Source of the DNA: Pardosa pseudoannulata
Taxonomy: Eukaryota; Arthropoda; Arachnida; Araneae; Lycosidae
Direction: 5' to 3'
Assembly: GCA_032207245.1 (NCBI GenBank)
Contig: CM063505.1
Coordinates: 180,214,958 to 180,278,957 of the forward strand
DNA: 64,000 bases
Part shown: piece after piece, positions 1-10,744 of the stretch
How positions within the stretch are numbered: position 1 is the first letter of the stretch
Layout: every line of letters starts with the position of its first letter
Notes under the pieces: model-generated
Database searches by the model: none
Seen by the model: the letters and a program-made list of their open reading frames with translations, nothing else
What the model was told of the DNA's origin: nothing
Position numbers and translations under genes: made by a program

Positions 1-361
1 AAAAGAGAACCGGAAATTCTAGCCTTTTCTGACGAACTTGGAAAGAAGAAAAAAAAAGAAAGAGCTAGATAAGTACATTACAATTAACAAACTAAACAAT
101 TTTTTAAATAACAATAAATAATAATATTTTTGCTACAAAATCTAACAACTGCTAATTAATTCGACTAAATAAATTTCTTCATTTTAGATGGTATGAATCA
201 GTAAATGATTATAACTGATAAATTAGAACTCTAAATATCTTGAATAATGTAAAAACATTATAATAATGCTATACCGAGTTCACTGATTAGAAGTTTAAAA
301 ATCAAACATGAAATAGTATATGGATTATTGTCTATATAAAAGTTATAAATAGCTTTTTCTT

Positions 362-367
362 TTTATT
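362..367 (-). terminator. Polyadenylation signal of the two-exon gene
   Basis: Canonical AATAAA on the minus strand, about 95 bases downstream of the stop codon of the 109-residue gene. Spacing suits a short 3' UTR, but the flanks are AT-rich, so chance occurrence is possible. Confidence 0.4.
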
Positions 368-461
368 AAATCTTCTTAAACAGAAACTGGATAAATCACT
401 GTTATTTAAGTAACAGAAACTAATATCTAGATAAATCTATGTAGGAAATAAGATAAATGAA

Positions 462-877
462 TTACCACGATGCTTCGACAGATTTATCATAAAATTTTGA
501 CTGACGAAGATTAGAAAATTCACTTTCAAATCTGGTTTGTGGCTGTTTTCTGCACTGAGGAACATCAGATAACAGATTAGTATTATTATCACTTTTAGTG
601 TTATTTTCAGCTGAAGAACTTTTGGGAGACTGTATTACATTTGTTTCTTGAACAACTGTAGAACATTGTTCCGGAATTTTTGAAGCTTCTTTTACAACTT
701 TACCCGGCTTGAAATACTGTGGAGCCTATTAAAATAACAGCAAACAAATAACAACTATAATATAAAAGACAAAAATTAAATAACTTCAAGATATAGATTA
801 CACAGACTTACTGATGATGATATTTCCTCAAAGGAATCTTCAATATCATCAGGAATCACAAATTTTTTTTGAGACAT
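462..877 (-). CDS. Two-exon gene, 109-residue protein of unknown function
   Basis: I do not recognise this protein. Exon 1 is 812-877 (22 codons, starting MSQKKFVIPDD) and exon 2 is 462-725 (87 codons plus TAA). The 86-bp intron 726-811 has donor GTAAGT and acceptor TTTTAATAG and is phase 0. Neither exon alone is long enough to stand out. The joined product is acidic at the N-terminus (DDIEDSFEE), has a Ser/Asn/Thr-rich middle that looks disordered, and ends in a more basic and aromatic stretch (SNLRQSKFYDKSVEASW). There is no signal peptide or membrane segment. An AATAAA lies about 95 bases past the stop, and a CCAAT cluster lies about 140-170 bases upstream of the ATG. Clean splice sites, polyA signal and promoter motifs argue for a real compact gene. 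The start is the first ATG of the exon; no further 5' exon is visible. Confidence 0.68.
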
Positions 878-1014
878 TTAAAACAAAACGCTGCTCTTAT
901 TAGAAGTTCAAAACAATTTCAAAATACAATGCGTCTGCTACAAATAAAAGTGTCAGAGTTGAGTTATTTCAAACCCCATGAAAAATAACAAGGAATTATC
1001 ACAGGCGCCTAGAA

Positions 1015-1047
1015 ATTGGTCGTCCAATCTATCCAATCGGTGATTGG
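1015..1047. promoter_or_regulatory. Cluster of four CCAAT boxes
   Basis: Four CCAAT pentamers lie within 33 bases: ATTGG 1015-1019, CCAAT 1024-1028, CCAAT 1033-1037 and ATTGG 1043-1047. The inner pair forms the palindrome ATCCAATC-GGT-GATTGGAT. They sit upstream of the minus-strand two-exon gene. CCAAT is the NF-Y recognition core, and clusters are typical of cell-cycle promoters. A TTTGAA motif (the cell-cycle homology element form) also occurs near 904-919 on the minus strand. The regulatory role is inferred. Confidence 0.5.
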
Positions 1048-1317
1048 ATGGTCTAGTTACATATAATTTCAACATGGTTGGCGCGCGTTACGAATTCTCC
1101 AAGCTAAAGTTGTATTTGTTATGATTATGATTAGAGATGTAAAAAACCCGGAATTTTGAAGAGATGGGAATAAACCCGGGAATTTTGGGGAATAAACCCG
1201 GAATTTTGGGAACTTTAGGAACAAATCATTTTAACAATGTTTACATTTATTTTTTCAACAGTTGCTATTTAAGAACTATCATATTATTTCTAAGAGATTT
1301 TTTTTTTTTACTTTTGG

Positions 1318-1361
<44 letters not shown>
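1318..1361. repeat. (TA)n microsatellite inside the hAT element
   Basis: About 43 bases of uninterrupted TA dinucleotide within the hAT element. Confidence 0.9.
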
Positions 1362-1363
<2 letters not shown>

Positions 1364-1673
1364 GAAATAATATCAATGATCATTTAAATGATTTTATAGT
1401 AGTACTTGTGTAATTAATTATCCTGTTAGTCTTATCAAACACATAACTGGTTGCTTCAATTTTAATTGCTAATATAATAATTATATATATTATTTTTGAT
1501 CATTATTTACTATGTAAATTGCTTTATGTTAAACTTTTCCCCCTCCTTTTATAATATAGAAACAAATCATAAAATTTTAAACAACAGTCTATTATTTTTT
1601 GTAATGCATATATCATTTAAAGTTGTAATCAACTGACAATGTTGCATTTTATGTCCAATTTCTACACACACAC

Positions 1674-1779
<106 letters not shown>

Positions 1780-2178
1780 TTATCCAAGAAAAATAATGAT
1801 TTATGGGTTTTGTGACACTACAGATTATTGCTTAATATTTATGTAATAATAAAAATATTGGATATTTCTCGAAGGAAAAATATACTCATACTTTCATGCT
1901 AAACATCAGACCTTGCCAAATATAGTTAATTAATCCCAATTATTCACTTTTTTGGCTGTTTGGCTTCCTTACACGTTTATTCATTACAGCTGCCAGTTAA
2001 CTATTAATATCAAATCATTTATGAAATGTAAAAATTGTCTTGTGCGATTAGGATAAAAGTAAACAACATACTTCAATTCCCATGTTTTGGAAATTTTCAA
2101 ATTTCTCTTCCCCAAAAACCCGTTTTTTCCCGGGTTTAAATCGGGTTTTTTTCCACTGCTCACAACTCTAATTATGAT

Positions 2179-3525
2179 GTGAGCTGTGAATGCACATGCA
2201 CTAAAGTCTAAAGCGAGAACATGACTGAAATAAAAGGAAATGACATTTCTTTCAACAAAAAGAATGTTGAGTGTCCAGAGGATAGCTTCTGTGAGAAATT
2301 CAGAAATGTAGCAGAATTTAGAAAGCACTTAGAATCGTCAACAGCAGGTAGAATTTACTGCTTTTAAAGTTCCATTAATTTTTTTAAATTTACTGATAAT
2401 TTATAATTGCTTTTATTTATCTAAGTTGTTTCTCAGGTCTAAATTGCTTTCGGGATCTTGTATTTTGAGTGTATAACTATGGTTTATGTTAAATAAATCT
2501 TAAGTATTAAAACTAATAGTATTAACTAATAGGCAGAAATGTAAACCCCAAAAAAACTGTTCTTAAAAAATTTTTTTATCAAAGTTTTGATTTTTGCAAA
2601 TTTGTTATCTCTAAAACATTTTCTAGATTAAGTTATTACCATTCAAAACTGAGTATACCTACTAAGACTATCTGCAAGAAATTACTTTCAAGACCTTATT
2701 AAATTACTTATATTTATTAATTTATGTGTATAATTTTATTACTAATTATCCAACTATCAGTCTAATGCATTTTTCTTTCTAATTTTTATTTTTAATATTT
2801 CAAATTTATACTCCAAGTTAAAGAGAAGTGAAAGAGAAAAATAGGTAAACAAATCAGTTTTCTATGTATAAATCATCTAAAACTTTGTGCATTTCAGAGA
2901 GATGATTGTAGTAGTAATACTAATTAATGTGTAGAAATGTCAATAACAATTCTGGAAATAATAATATTGGACCGTTTCTAAAATTTACATACTTCAATAC
3001 CATTTTCTACTATGTTTTTTCCTTTGTTAAAAAAACAAGGTGAACCACTAGTCAAAATTCAAATTAGCGAAGTCAAAACCAAGTGCAGATATCTCTACAT
3101 CGTTACCATTTTTACAAGTTCTTTCATAGCAAAACATACTGACGCAGTATAGCAACTTCTATCGGGAGGTTTGGAACATCCACCTACCTTTAGGGTTTGA
3201 GAAGCTCAAAATATCAAACTGAAACTCAAATGTTCAACTGATTCAGTCTTTTCAATGGTACCATGGCATGATCATCTATCTTTGTCATCAGATTCATTAA
3301 TATGTCTTTTGGTAATTGATGATGGAGCCACTTCATCAGGATTGGTAGACGATTGATGTAGATGCGTCTCTGGGTACATCAAGAAAGGAACTCTTTTTCA
3401 GGGGAGGAGAGAGGAGTCAGTCACAAAATCAGTAAGAATTTTCCCTGTGATAGATAAATGTGTTCCTAGTAAAACAATAACAAACCTATTATTACTTAAT
3501 TCCAAAGTGAATTAAGGGTGAATTC
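2179..3525. other. AT-rich stretch without recognised gene
   Basis: Short translations here are not coding-like. A weakly coding-looking minus-strand frame near 3290-3370 has no splice or homology support. I see no repeat or RNA gene. Confidence 0.5.
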
Positions 3526-3846
3526 TGTAATACTAGAACCAAGACTCGAGTTGGTATTACATGGGCCCCTGTTTTTTCTTGGCTGTCGAAGACGGACACC
3601 CCGAGAGAGGGTGGACAAGCCCTGTTCAGGGAGGTTCAACAGGAGGGGCGAAGGATGCCACCCCCGCCCGCGCCAGCTGCGGAGAAGGACATTTTTCCCG
3701 TGGAGGCGAAAGCTTGACCAAGAAGGAGGGGGGATTCCACCCCGGCCCTCGCGAAGAGGAGTGGGAGATGCCCGCTCCGATCAACGGAGAACGGACATGC
3801 GTCTGAAAGGAACTGGGACCGAGCGAGGTGCTTTCCACTCGGCACA
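3526..3846 (-). mobile_element. GC-rich 3' LTR of a BEL/Pao retrotransposon
   Basis: Read on the minus strand, this 321-bp block starts TGTGCCGAGTGG after an A-rich polypurine-like run and ends CTAGTATTACA, the TG...CA form of an LTR. It follows the integrase end of a BEL/Pao pol relic in the same orientation. It is strikingly GC-rich against an AT-rich background. The distal end can fold (TGTAATAC/GTATTACA). Small reading frames inside it are by-products of its composition. The inner boundary is inferred from the purine tract, and no second LTR copy is present for proof. Confidence 0.6.
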
Positions 3847-3980
3847 ATTTGTTTTTTTCTTCGGTCTTATTTCAGTCCTATTTTTGAGTATGATTTGGAG
3901 TGTACATATGTTTTAACAAATCTTTTGCTGCAGTGCTTAATTGTCGGCAATATAGACTTTAATCGAATCCACGATACCTG

Positions 3981-4740
3981 CTACTCCAGTAATAGTAGGC
4001 GAGGAGGTACAGAAACAAGGCGTGTGGTCATCGGAAAGTGCAGTCGGGGCTCGCGAGGCTCGACAAATTTTTTTAGTCTTTTGCAATTCTCATCGCCAAT
4101 TAAGACGATATCCCCTTTTCTAATTTCCGACACGGTGTTTGAATTTGCAAAGTTTTTAAGTTGACAAAGATACTCAATTTTTACCACTTTCTGAGGTCTT
4201 GAGGAACTTTTTGCCTATAAGCATATTTTTTCTCATCTAGTTTCATCAATCAAATCAATGTTGGGAATTCTAGATTCATGAAGCTATTGTAGAAAGATTG
4301 CATGAGTCAGACTCTCGAGATCGCCATCTCCCGAAATGTATGTTAGAGGCCTTGAATTGATTATGCTTTCTGATTCAGATAACGCATTGTAGAGTTCTTT
4401 ATAGAATATATAGGATTTACTAAGAAGTCTTCTTAAAATTCCCTATAACATTTCTATCATGCATTCAAAGGAGCCCACCCCCCACTACGGAGCTACCCGG
4501 CGGTTGAATTTCCAGTTATTTTTCTTCACAAAGTAAAATTTTGCAGTTGTCTGAAATGAGGTGACTTTAATTCGGAAGAAGCTTTTACTATATTTGTACC
4601 GTTGTTTGAGAACCTATTAGTCGGTCTTCTTCAAATAAATATTCTGAAAGCAAAGGGAAGTTTTCAGTCGACAAAGAAGATACGAGTTTGACAGGAACTG
4701 CCCGGTAAAGAGCACCACCCATCTTTTCTAACCATACAAG
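3981..4740 (-). pseudogene. BEL/Pao pol relic: integrase C-terminal half
   Basis: The minus strand, across several frames, encodes the typical end of a BEL/Pao polyprotein. In order it shows LVSSLSTENF (core start, about 4700-4670), ISDN (second catalytic Asp region), FNRRVAPWWGGFFECMI (holding the catalytic Glu), ELYNALSESESIINSRPL and TYISGDGD. A C-terminal module ending in IRKGDIVLIGDENCKRLK then runs to a stop at 3981. At least four frameshifts and several stops break it, so it is dead. Reverse transcriptase, RNase H and gag are absent; the relic fades near 4790. The known role of the family is integration of retrotransposon cDNA. Confidence 0.8.
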
Positions 4741-4897
4741 TTAGAACGAACTCTACGATTTCAACGTAATTTGATTGTTTGCATCGATACCAAAAGTTTT
4801 ACAAAGAATTCATTAAACATCACAGTGATAAATAACATATTTTTTTTTGCTTAAATCCAGTAAACCCAAAAGTATATAAAAATACTACACCGACTTT

Positions 4898-4992
4898 GGT
4901 TGGTTGATTTGGAGCATTGTGGTCTACTTTTTGCTATGCTACATGAGAATTAATGAGATAGAGGTCTACAGCTTAAAACCAATTCTGATCCA
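4898..4992 (-). mobile_element. tRNA-derived SINE, 3' half only
   Basis: On the minus strand this matches the body of the window's SINE family: the GGCTTTAAGCAGTAGG-like core, the ATTAGCCCTCGTG-like segment, then GTAGACCACAATGCTCC and a CCAAACCAA-like tail. The tRNA-like head with the B box is missing, as if lost after insertion. Confidence 0.65.
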
Positions 4993-4999
4993 TTGCAAA

Positions 5000-5700
5000 G
5001 AAAGAATGGCAAGCTACCTATTCGGATGCCATTCGTCTACATAAGGTTCATATAATTAAAGAAAGGAAAGCGTTTCATACAAAGTAAGCGGGTAAAACTA
5101 CTCTCGATATAGAATAATCTTTGTTATATATATATTTTAATTAACTTTCATAATGTTAGTTTAAAGTAGAATTATAATACAATAATTAATAGTGAATTTT
5201 ATTTTTTGGTATCCTAAATTGAGTTTTATAAAAGGGAGCCTATACACTATTGTTATTTTTTATTTTATTATATATTTTACACGATAATTACACGAAACGT
5301 ATCTAGTGTGTAAAAAGAGAAAAAAGATTTTTCAATCAGTGCAGGTCAGTTTCTTTTCCTCTCCGTCTCATTTCTAATTTTATTCATTTCTAGTTTTAAT
5401 TGACTCAGAGTAAAATGTTCTATATTTCCTTGTTTTTATTAGTGGAATCCTGAATGCTGATCTTCAAATTCATCTTTACTGCAGTCTTAAAACCCACTCA
5501 TTTACATTTACCTTGGTGTCTAATGAGAGTAATTGTTGTTTATGTGAATATTTAATAAAATCTAAATTGGAACGGCGGGAAGCATGTCATGTAACTGCAT
5601 TACAGCTATAATAGTAAAAAAATAGCTGAAAAGAATAATATTTTATTATCCAAAAACAAAGTTAGGAAGAAAATTAAACAATCGAATAGTTTACTGCTTC
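5000..5700. other. No recognised feature
   Basis: AT-rich sequence without coding-like translation, repeat structure or RNA gene that I can support. Confidence 0.4.
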
Positions 5701-5701
5701 T

Positions 5702-5950
5702 TTATTGAGTCGACTGTCTTTTGTCGGCAATGATTATCTTCAGAATCTTCTGCCATTTCACCGTCTTCTCCGTTAGTGTGTTCCAGTTGATCTCCTTTAG
5801 TGCTTTAAAGTTATTATCAATACAATCAACCCATCTTAGTTTGGGTTTGCCTCTGAATCTGGTACCAATTGATTTGAACTTGAAGATTCTGGATGTTAAA
5901 GAGGAGCAGTCCATTCTGAAGATGTGACCAGCGATTTACTTTAATATAGT
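5702..5950 (-). pseudogene. Non-LTR retrotransposon ORF2 relic, extreme C-terminus
   Basis: The minus-strand translation reads GHIFRMD, then IGTRFRGKPKLRWVDCIDNN, then KALKEINWNTLTEKTVKWQK. This is the pattern (GHV.RMD ... RGRPK.RW.DCVE.D ... W...A..R..W) found at the C-terminus of many arthropod LINE reverse transcriptases, downstream of the RT domain. The frame is open for about 80 codons, but the RT domain itself is absent upstream, so this is a 5'-truncated copy. Assignment to a particular LINE clade is not possible from this piece. Confidence 0.65.
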
Positions 5951-6526
5951 TGATAATATTTGCCTTTTTATAGGAATATTTCAACTTTCGTAAAAAATAA
6001 ATTAAGTAACCTTTCAGTTTAATAAGGTGTATAGTTGTCTGGCAGCTACTCATGCTTCACAGAGATTTTCCAAATTTGCTAAAAAATTGTGGATGATTTG
6101 TAGTCTTATAGTTTCATGTGTTGGAGTGTTCTTTTCAGCTCTGAAACGAAGTTAGATGGGATCAGTAGGAATCAAAGTGGTTTACTCAGCAAATACTCCA
6201 CATACTCGATATGATTAAAGCCATGAAAAATTATCAGGCCATCACATGCACTGGATGCTTTCAATTTCAAGGGAGACGCCTGCCTGGATCACACAATGAT
6301 AAGGAACATTATCATCGATGAATATAAATTCTGGATTCTGGATTCAAAATCACTTAAAAAACAAGTAAACTTAAGGTTGAACAATTTACTTTCTGTATCT
6401 CTTAGCAACAGATTCGTTTTTAATTTGAAGGTCTGTACTGCTATACAGCATGACGACTGCCTGCAACATGACACCCTTTGAAGGAAAATGATATCTTTCC
6501 GCGATGTTTCCTGAGTTAAAATTATA

Positions 6527-6912
6527 CCAGTGTTCAAATTTAACATAATTTTCAAAACTGGTAGATTATCTCTAGAACTATTGTACAGATTTTAATGAAA
6601 TTTGGTTTGAATAGAGATCAATATATTAAAGATAATAATCCAACAGTTTTAAAACACATAGATGATCATGCATAATACTCATCGGAGTTGAAATGTAGGA
6701 AACAGTGGTTACATGATCAGACAAAAAATAGCTTAATAGAGGTAGCGGTAAATAATTCCCTCTTATTGATTTATAGGTCACTGTGATTTCATACTAGATA
6801 TAACGCTGTTTATAAGCTCATGTGACAATTGTTCCCCTTCGTTGAGCAATGTTGTTTTATGCAGAGGGGTGTCGCGAATTGAAATTGCCCTTTCCAGAAA
6901 CTCCCAAACATG

Positions 6913-6913
<1 letters not shown>
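6527..6913 (-). pseudogene. Truncated copy of the 15.1-kb Tc1 family
   Basis: The DNA aligns collinearly with the 3' third of the Tc1 element at 15105-16207. Shared blocks include TTATCTCTAGAA, GATTTTAATGAAATTTG, GTGATTTCATACTA, AATTG.TCCC and CCAGA...CTCCCA.ACATG. The match runs from a decayed terminal repeat near 6527 and stops dead at the (CT)n(TA)n microsatellite at 6912. Only the C-terminal transposase segment is represented, and it is full of stops. Confidence 0.7.

Positions 6914-6984
<71 letters not shown>
6912..6984. repeat. (CT)n(TA)n compound microsatellite
   Basis: About 26 bases of CT followed by about 45 bases of TA, directly at the truncated end of the Tc1 fragment. Confidence 0.95.
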
Positions 6985-6985
<1 letters not shown>

Positions 6986-6989
6986 CATT

Positions 6990-9270
6990 TTTAAGAGATA
7001 GTATATTTTATTTTTCTGATTAATATACTACACTAGCCGCTGCACGACCAATATGGCTACTTTTAGTTTTGTATTTTCCATTGTAAAAAAACTCAATTGA
7101 AAACTACCGGTGAAAAAAAAATGATACGAGTATCTGTACAATGTTATGGAGTATGGAAAGTTCAGCCAAAAAATGTATTACCAATCCTAAATTCTCTATT
7201 GTATAAGGGTACAAAAAATCATGGCTAAAACATCATGGTTAAAAAATATAAATGTTTCATATCAAATGGAGGATATTGTCCCGTAATCATGTTAAGGAAG
7301 CAGGGTAAATATTTATATCAATTACTCAATATTTTATTAACCCTAAATAGAGACTCTAAGGTCTTTATTTCTGCATATAATTTAAAGGTTTTACTGTTTG
7401 CTTTTAGTAATAATATGTCTCTGTATGTTTTAAGTCTGTATATCTTTAGCAATTGTATTGTAATACAGTTCTATTCATATTAAATCTATATTGAAAATAT
7501 AGTAATATTTTGTATTGCTTTTTTTGCTTATGGTATGATATGTCAATTTTGATTATAAATGAGCAGTTATTGGCTAGAGCAGAGTCGCAACTTTAAAAAA
7601 AAATTCACGTTGTGCCCTCTGACAACTAGGAGAAAGGCTAGATAGTCTGAAGTTCTATGGTTGAATGATGCTCGCCTTCTTTATGGTTTAGAATGAATTG
7701 TGCTTCACGACTCGTAAAGGGCAATTTACTCTGACAGGTGTAAGACTTTGTTATGTCATGTCAAGTATTCCCATCAATTTTGGTCACCAGCTAGAGGATT
7801 TTTGCTCCTGATTCTGCACTTCTCTCTCCTGTGCTGATCTCCCTACGAGAGAACAAGTAAATCCACATATTTATCCTGCGCTTTCTTTCAATATACAGAG
7901 TAATATTTAGAGCACATGGTAGGCTCGAAAGTGACATTCTAGACAGTAACCTGACCACTAGGACATTTCGCATTCATATGTTTGTATTTAAAATAGTGAA
8001 ACAAATGTCTTGTCCGAATGACGTCTTATCATTTCTGACTGTACTGCATCGCCAGTGCTCAGTAGTGTCACTAGTTTCGCTAGGTCTTTTTGTTATTGGA
8101 TCCTTTCGCCTTTGCCCCAGGCTTGCGATTAGGTTCGGATTCAGGTTTGGGTCCCTCTGGTTTGTGATTGAGTTGGGTGAGTTGAATACAAAAATTGGGT
8201 TTTTTTGTTCGAGTTCTCGGTGCTTAAGGTAACTTTTCACTGAGCCTCCTATGGGACGAAGTTAATGGGAAATCAATGGAGAAGTTCATTGAAGACTGAG
8301 AATTCATTTTTAGATTTTTCAGAAATTTTTTTTCTTGCTCGAGATACCTGATGCACCAATAAAGAGCGTTTGCTTCTCAATTTTTTGTTTTTCATTCAAA
8401 ATCTATTTCTAAACGACAATAAAATTTCTGAAGAGAAAAGAGCGGTATTTTATTCTTTACTGTTTATAAGTACTCGAGAATAAAAATTCTGGAAATTTGA
8501 AAAATAGCACATTTTTCTTTAATTTTTTAAAGTTTTTTCGTAGAAACCTTTTTTGAAGCTCTATCTAAATTAGTGATAGTATGATTTTCAATGAAACTTA
8601 AGGGGCATTTTAAAAATTGAAGCATTTCTTCTTAGACCGTGCCTCTGCCCGGTGTGCAGATCCACAAAGAAATGAGGAGGAAAAGTGAGAATTAGGGAAA
8701 TTATCAGATGATTAGGGAGTGATTGATGATTCTGTTAAGACAGTTTATTTAATTGTCCCTTGATTTATTCTTTACGATGTAAGATAGAAACTTAAAACCG
8801 TTTACATTTGGTTTTTAGCTTATTTGTACGCCGCCGCGTTATTTGGACGTTCAAAACTTGTTTAGAATCAGTCTGTGGGAAAATTATCATAACTCTTTTA
8901 CCTCTTTTAAAGGTAAAATTTCAGGGTAAAATGTTAATTACTTTAAAAGAAACTAATTACAGTTCTAAAATGAGTTTTTTGGAAGTACTACATGTACGTT
9001 ACTGTTAAAAATGCATTATGTAGTCAAAGAGTTTAATAAATGCTTTTATTGTTTATTTTGAAGTTATTAAATAGTGAGTTCAAAATAATAAGCGTAAAAC
9101 AGTTGAGAAAGCAAAAACAAATAACTTTTAGTGATTAAACAAATAATTTATTTGTTAAAAATATATCGAGTTGATATATTGCATAAGAAAATCAAATTTA
9201 CATAATGATGATGATGATTACAAAAGTAAACTCTTATTGAGGTTGGATTGTAGAAGAACTGATATCCTAT
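6990..9270. other. No recognised gene
   Basis: Mostly AT-rich. A slightly GC-richer patch at 7650-8240 gives opposing short open frames with no homology I recognise. A tract near 8310-8600 is simply T-rich. Confidence 0.4.
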
Positions 9271-9271
9271 A

Positions 9272-9456
9272 GTTGCCGAACGATGTTTAAATGGGGTAGA
9301 GCCGTGATGCTCTGTACCGATGTTCATGAATTTGAACCCAACAGCTGGCATGAACGTTTTGCAATTGTCCGGAATTAGCTTTCAGCAGTAGGTGCCGTTC
9401 TCATTAGTCTTCAAGTAGCAAAATAATAGACTGGAGAGCTTCAAACCAAACCAAGC
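9272..9456 (+). mobile_element. tRNA-derived SINE, diverged full-length copy
   Basis: Aligns end to end with the clean SINE at 13019-13195: GCCGAACGATG start, degenerate B box (GAATTTGAACCC), GGAATTAGCTTTCAGCAGTAGG core, CTCATTAG segment and the terminal TCAAACCAAACCAAGCC. Many substitutions show an old insertion. Confidence 0.75.
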
Positions 9457-9737
9457 CTTCAGATATTTTTTTGTGAGAATGATTTTGCAACGAATCTGTA
9501 ACTTCTGATTATAATTCGGAATATCTGTGCTTTGCAATAATTAGCCTTTTAGCCGTTCCCTTCTTAAGAAAAGAACGTTACCGGGGAACACCACTGGGAG
9601 GTAAGGCATTCAAGACTCCCCTTACAGCGAGACCTTCCACTGACCTTAGATGTTCATGGTCAGCGTGTTTCTCGCATTTACTTTTATGTTTGGTGCACGA
9701 AGAAGACAGGATTTCAGCCTGATGTTTGTGGCTGGTT

Positions 9738-9943
9738 AGATGGAATGGAGCATTTTAGCCGGATGTTGATGGTTTGTTAGATTAAATGGAGCATTTCAGC
9801 TGGATGTTGATGGTTTGTTAGATGAAATGGAGCATTTTAGCCGGTTGTTGATGGCTTGTTAGAGGAAATGGAGCATTTCAGCTCGATGTTGATAGCTTGT
9901 TAAATGGAATGGAGCAGTTAAGCCTATTGTTAGTAGCTGGGGA
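9738..9943. repeat. 41-bp tandem repeat, five units
   Basis: Five head-to-tail units begin GTTAGATGGAATGGAGC and continue through ATTTTAGCCGGATGTTGATGG-like sequence, each about 41 bp and about 80-90% alike. Units alternate between TTTTAGCCG and TTTCAGCTG variants, hinting at an 82-bp dimer step. A partial copy precedes the array at about 9717. Confidence 0.8.
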
Positions 9944-10384
9944 AGGGAAGTGTAGAGAATGAGGGAGATCTTGTGATAGAAATCGAACACATATTTAGTC
10001 AGATGTTGGAAGCTTCAAGATATGGAATTATTCAGGTGGTATGAATGAGAAAACTGGTACAGTAATAAGTCCTTTCTTTTGATTGGTGAAAAGAGAATTT
10101 CTAGACATGTCCGTATCTTGAAAATCATTCTTTAGAATTCAAAAACATCGTAGAATCCAAAAGATTTAATGTTGAAGAAAATGAACAGGTGTTGCTGAGC
10201 ATAATTTCAGAAGGAGAATATCTTGATGTAATGGTTTTGATAATATATATTTTTAATTTTTTAGAGTTAGAGCAGAAGTTTAAAATTTTTAACAAATGTG
10301 ATGAGATATTTAATTTAGTACATAATCAAATAATGTAGACGAGATAGTTTATGAATAGGAATTTTGGCTTTTATAAAATAAGAT

Positions 10385-10740
10385 CTATTCATTAGCACGT
10401 ACACAACAACAGAAAAACTTTTTCAGTCGCATTTTTAAAGTGCCAAAACGTGGAACAGTTTCTGGCCCCGGAGAGTGCAATGAAATGTCTACCCATATTT
10501 CTTCTTTTTCAAAATTAACACGATCTTCAACTAATATTTATTCATTTTTGACATTAACACAATCTTCATAAAATGTACCAAATTGACTGTCAAGAAATGG
10601 TTTAAATAGTGGCACTTCCTCAGTTTCATGAAGCCAAGAGTGGATTAAAGAACTGTGATTTTGGAGTCCTTTACTAAGCACCATTTCATAAATACTGTTT
10701 CTTTTCAAGGTGTCAAAAAATACTTCAAAATAACAAAATA
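10385..10740 (-). pseudogene. Unrecognised coding-like reading frame with one stop and an internal 39-bp duplication
   Basis: The minus strand is open for about 118 codons except for one TAA. The composition is protein-like: FFDTLKRNSIYEMV, then HSSLIHSWLHETEEVPLF, KPFLDSQFGTFYED, then SLHSPGPETVPRFGTL. Two consecutive 13-codon blocks, EDCVNVKNE-stop-ILV and EDRVNFEKEEIWV, are tandem copies in the same frame, and the stop in the first stands where the second has GAA (Glu). I do not recognise the family. It could be a decayed transposon ORF, a retrocopy, or a host exon with a disabling mutation. An in-frame stop closes the frame upstream near 10743. Confidence 0.4.
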
Positions 10741-10744
10741 AAAG

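Noticed and set aside
3518..3916. Overlapping Gly/Pro/Arg-rich ORFs on both strands
   Set aside because: They lie in the GC-rich BEL/Pao LTR, where stop codons are rare by composition.
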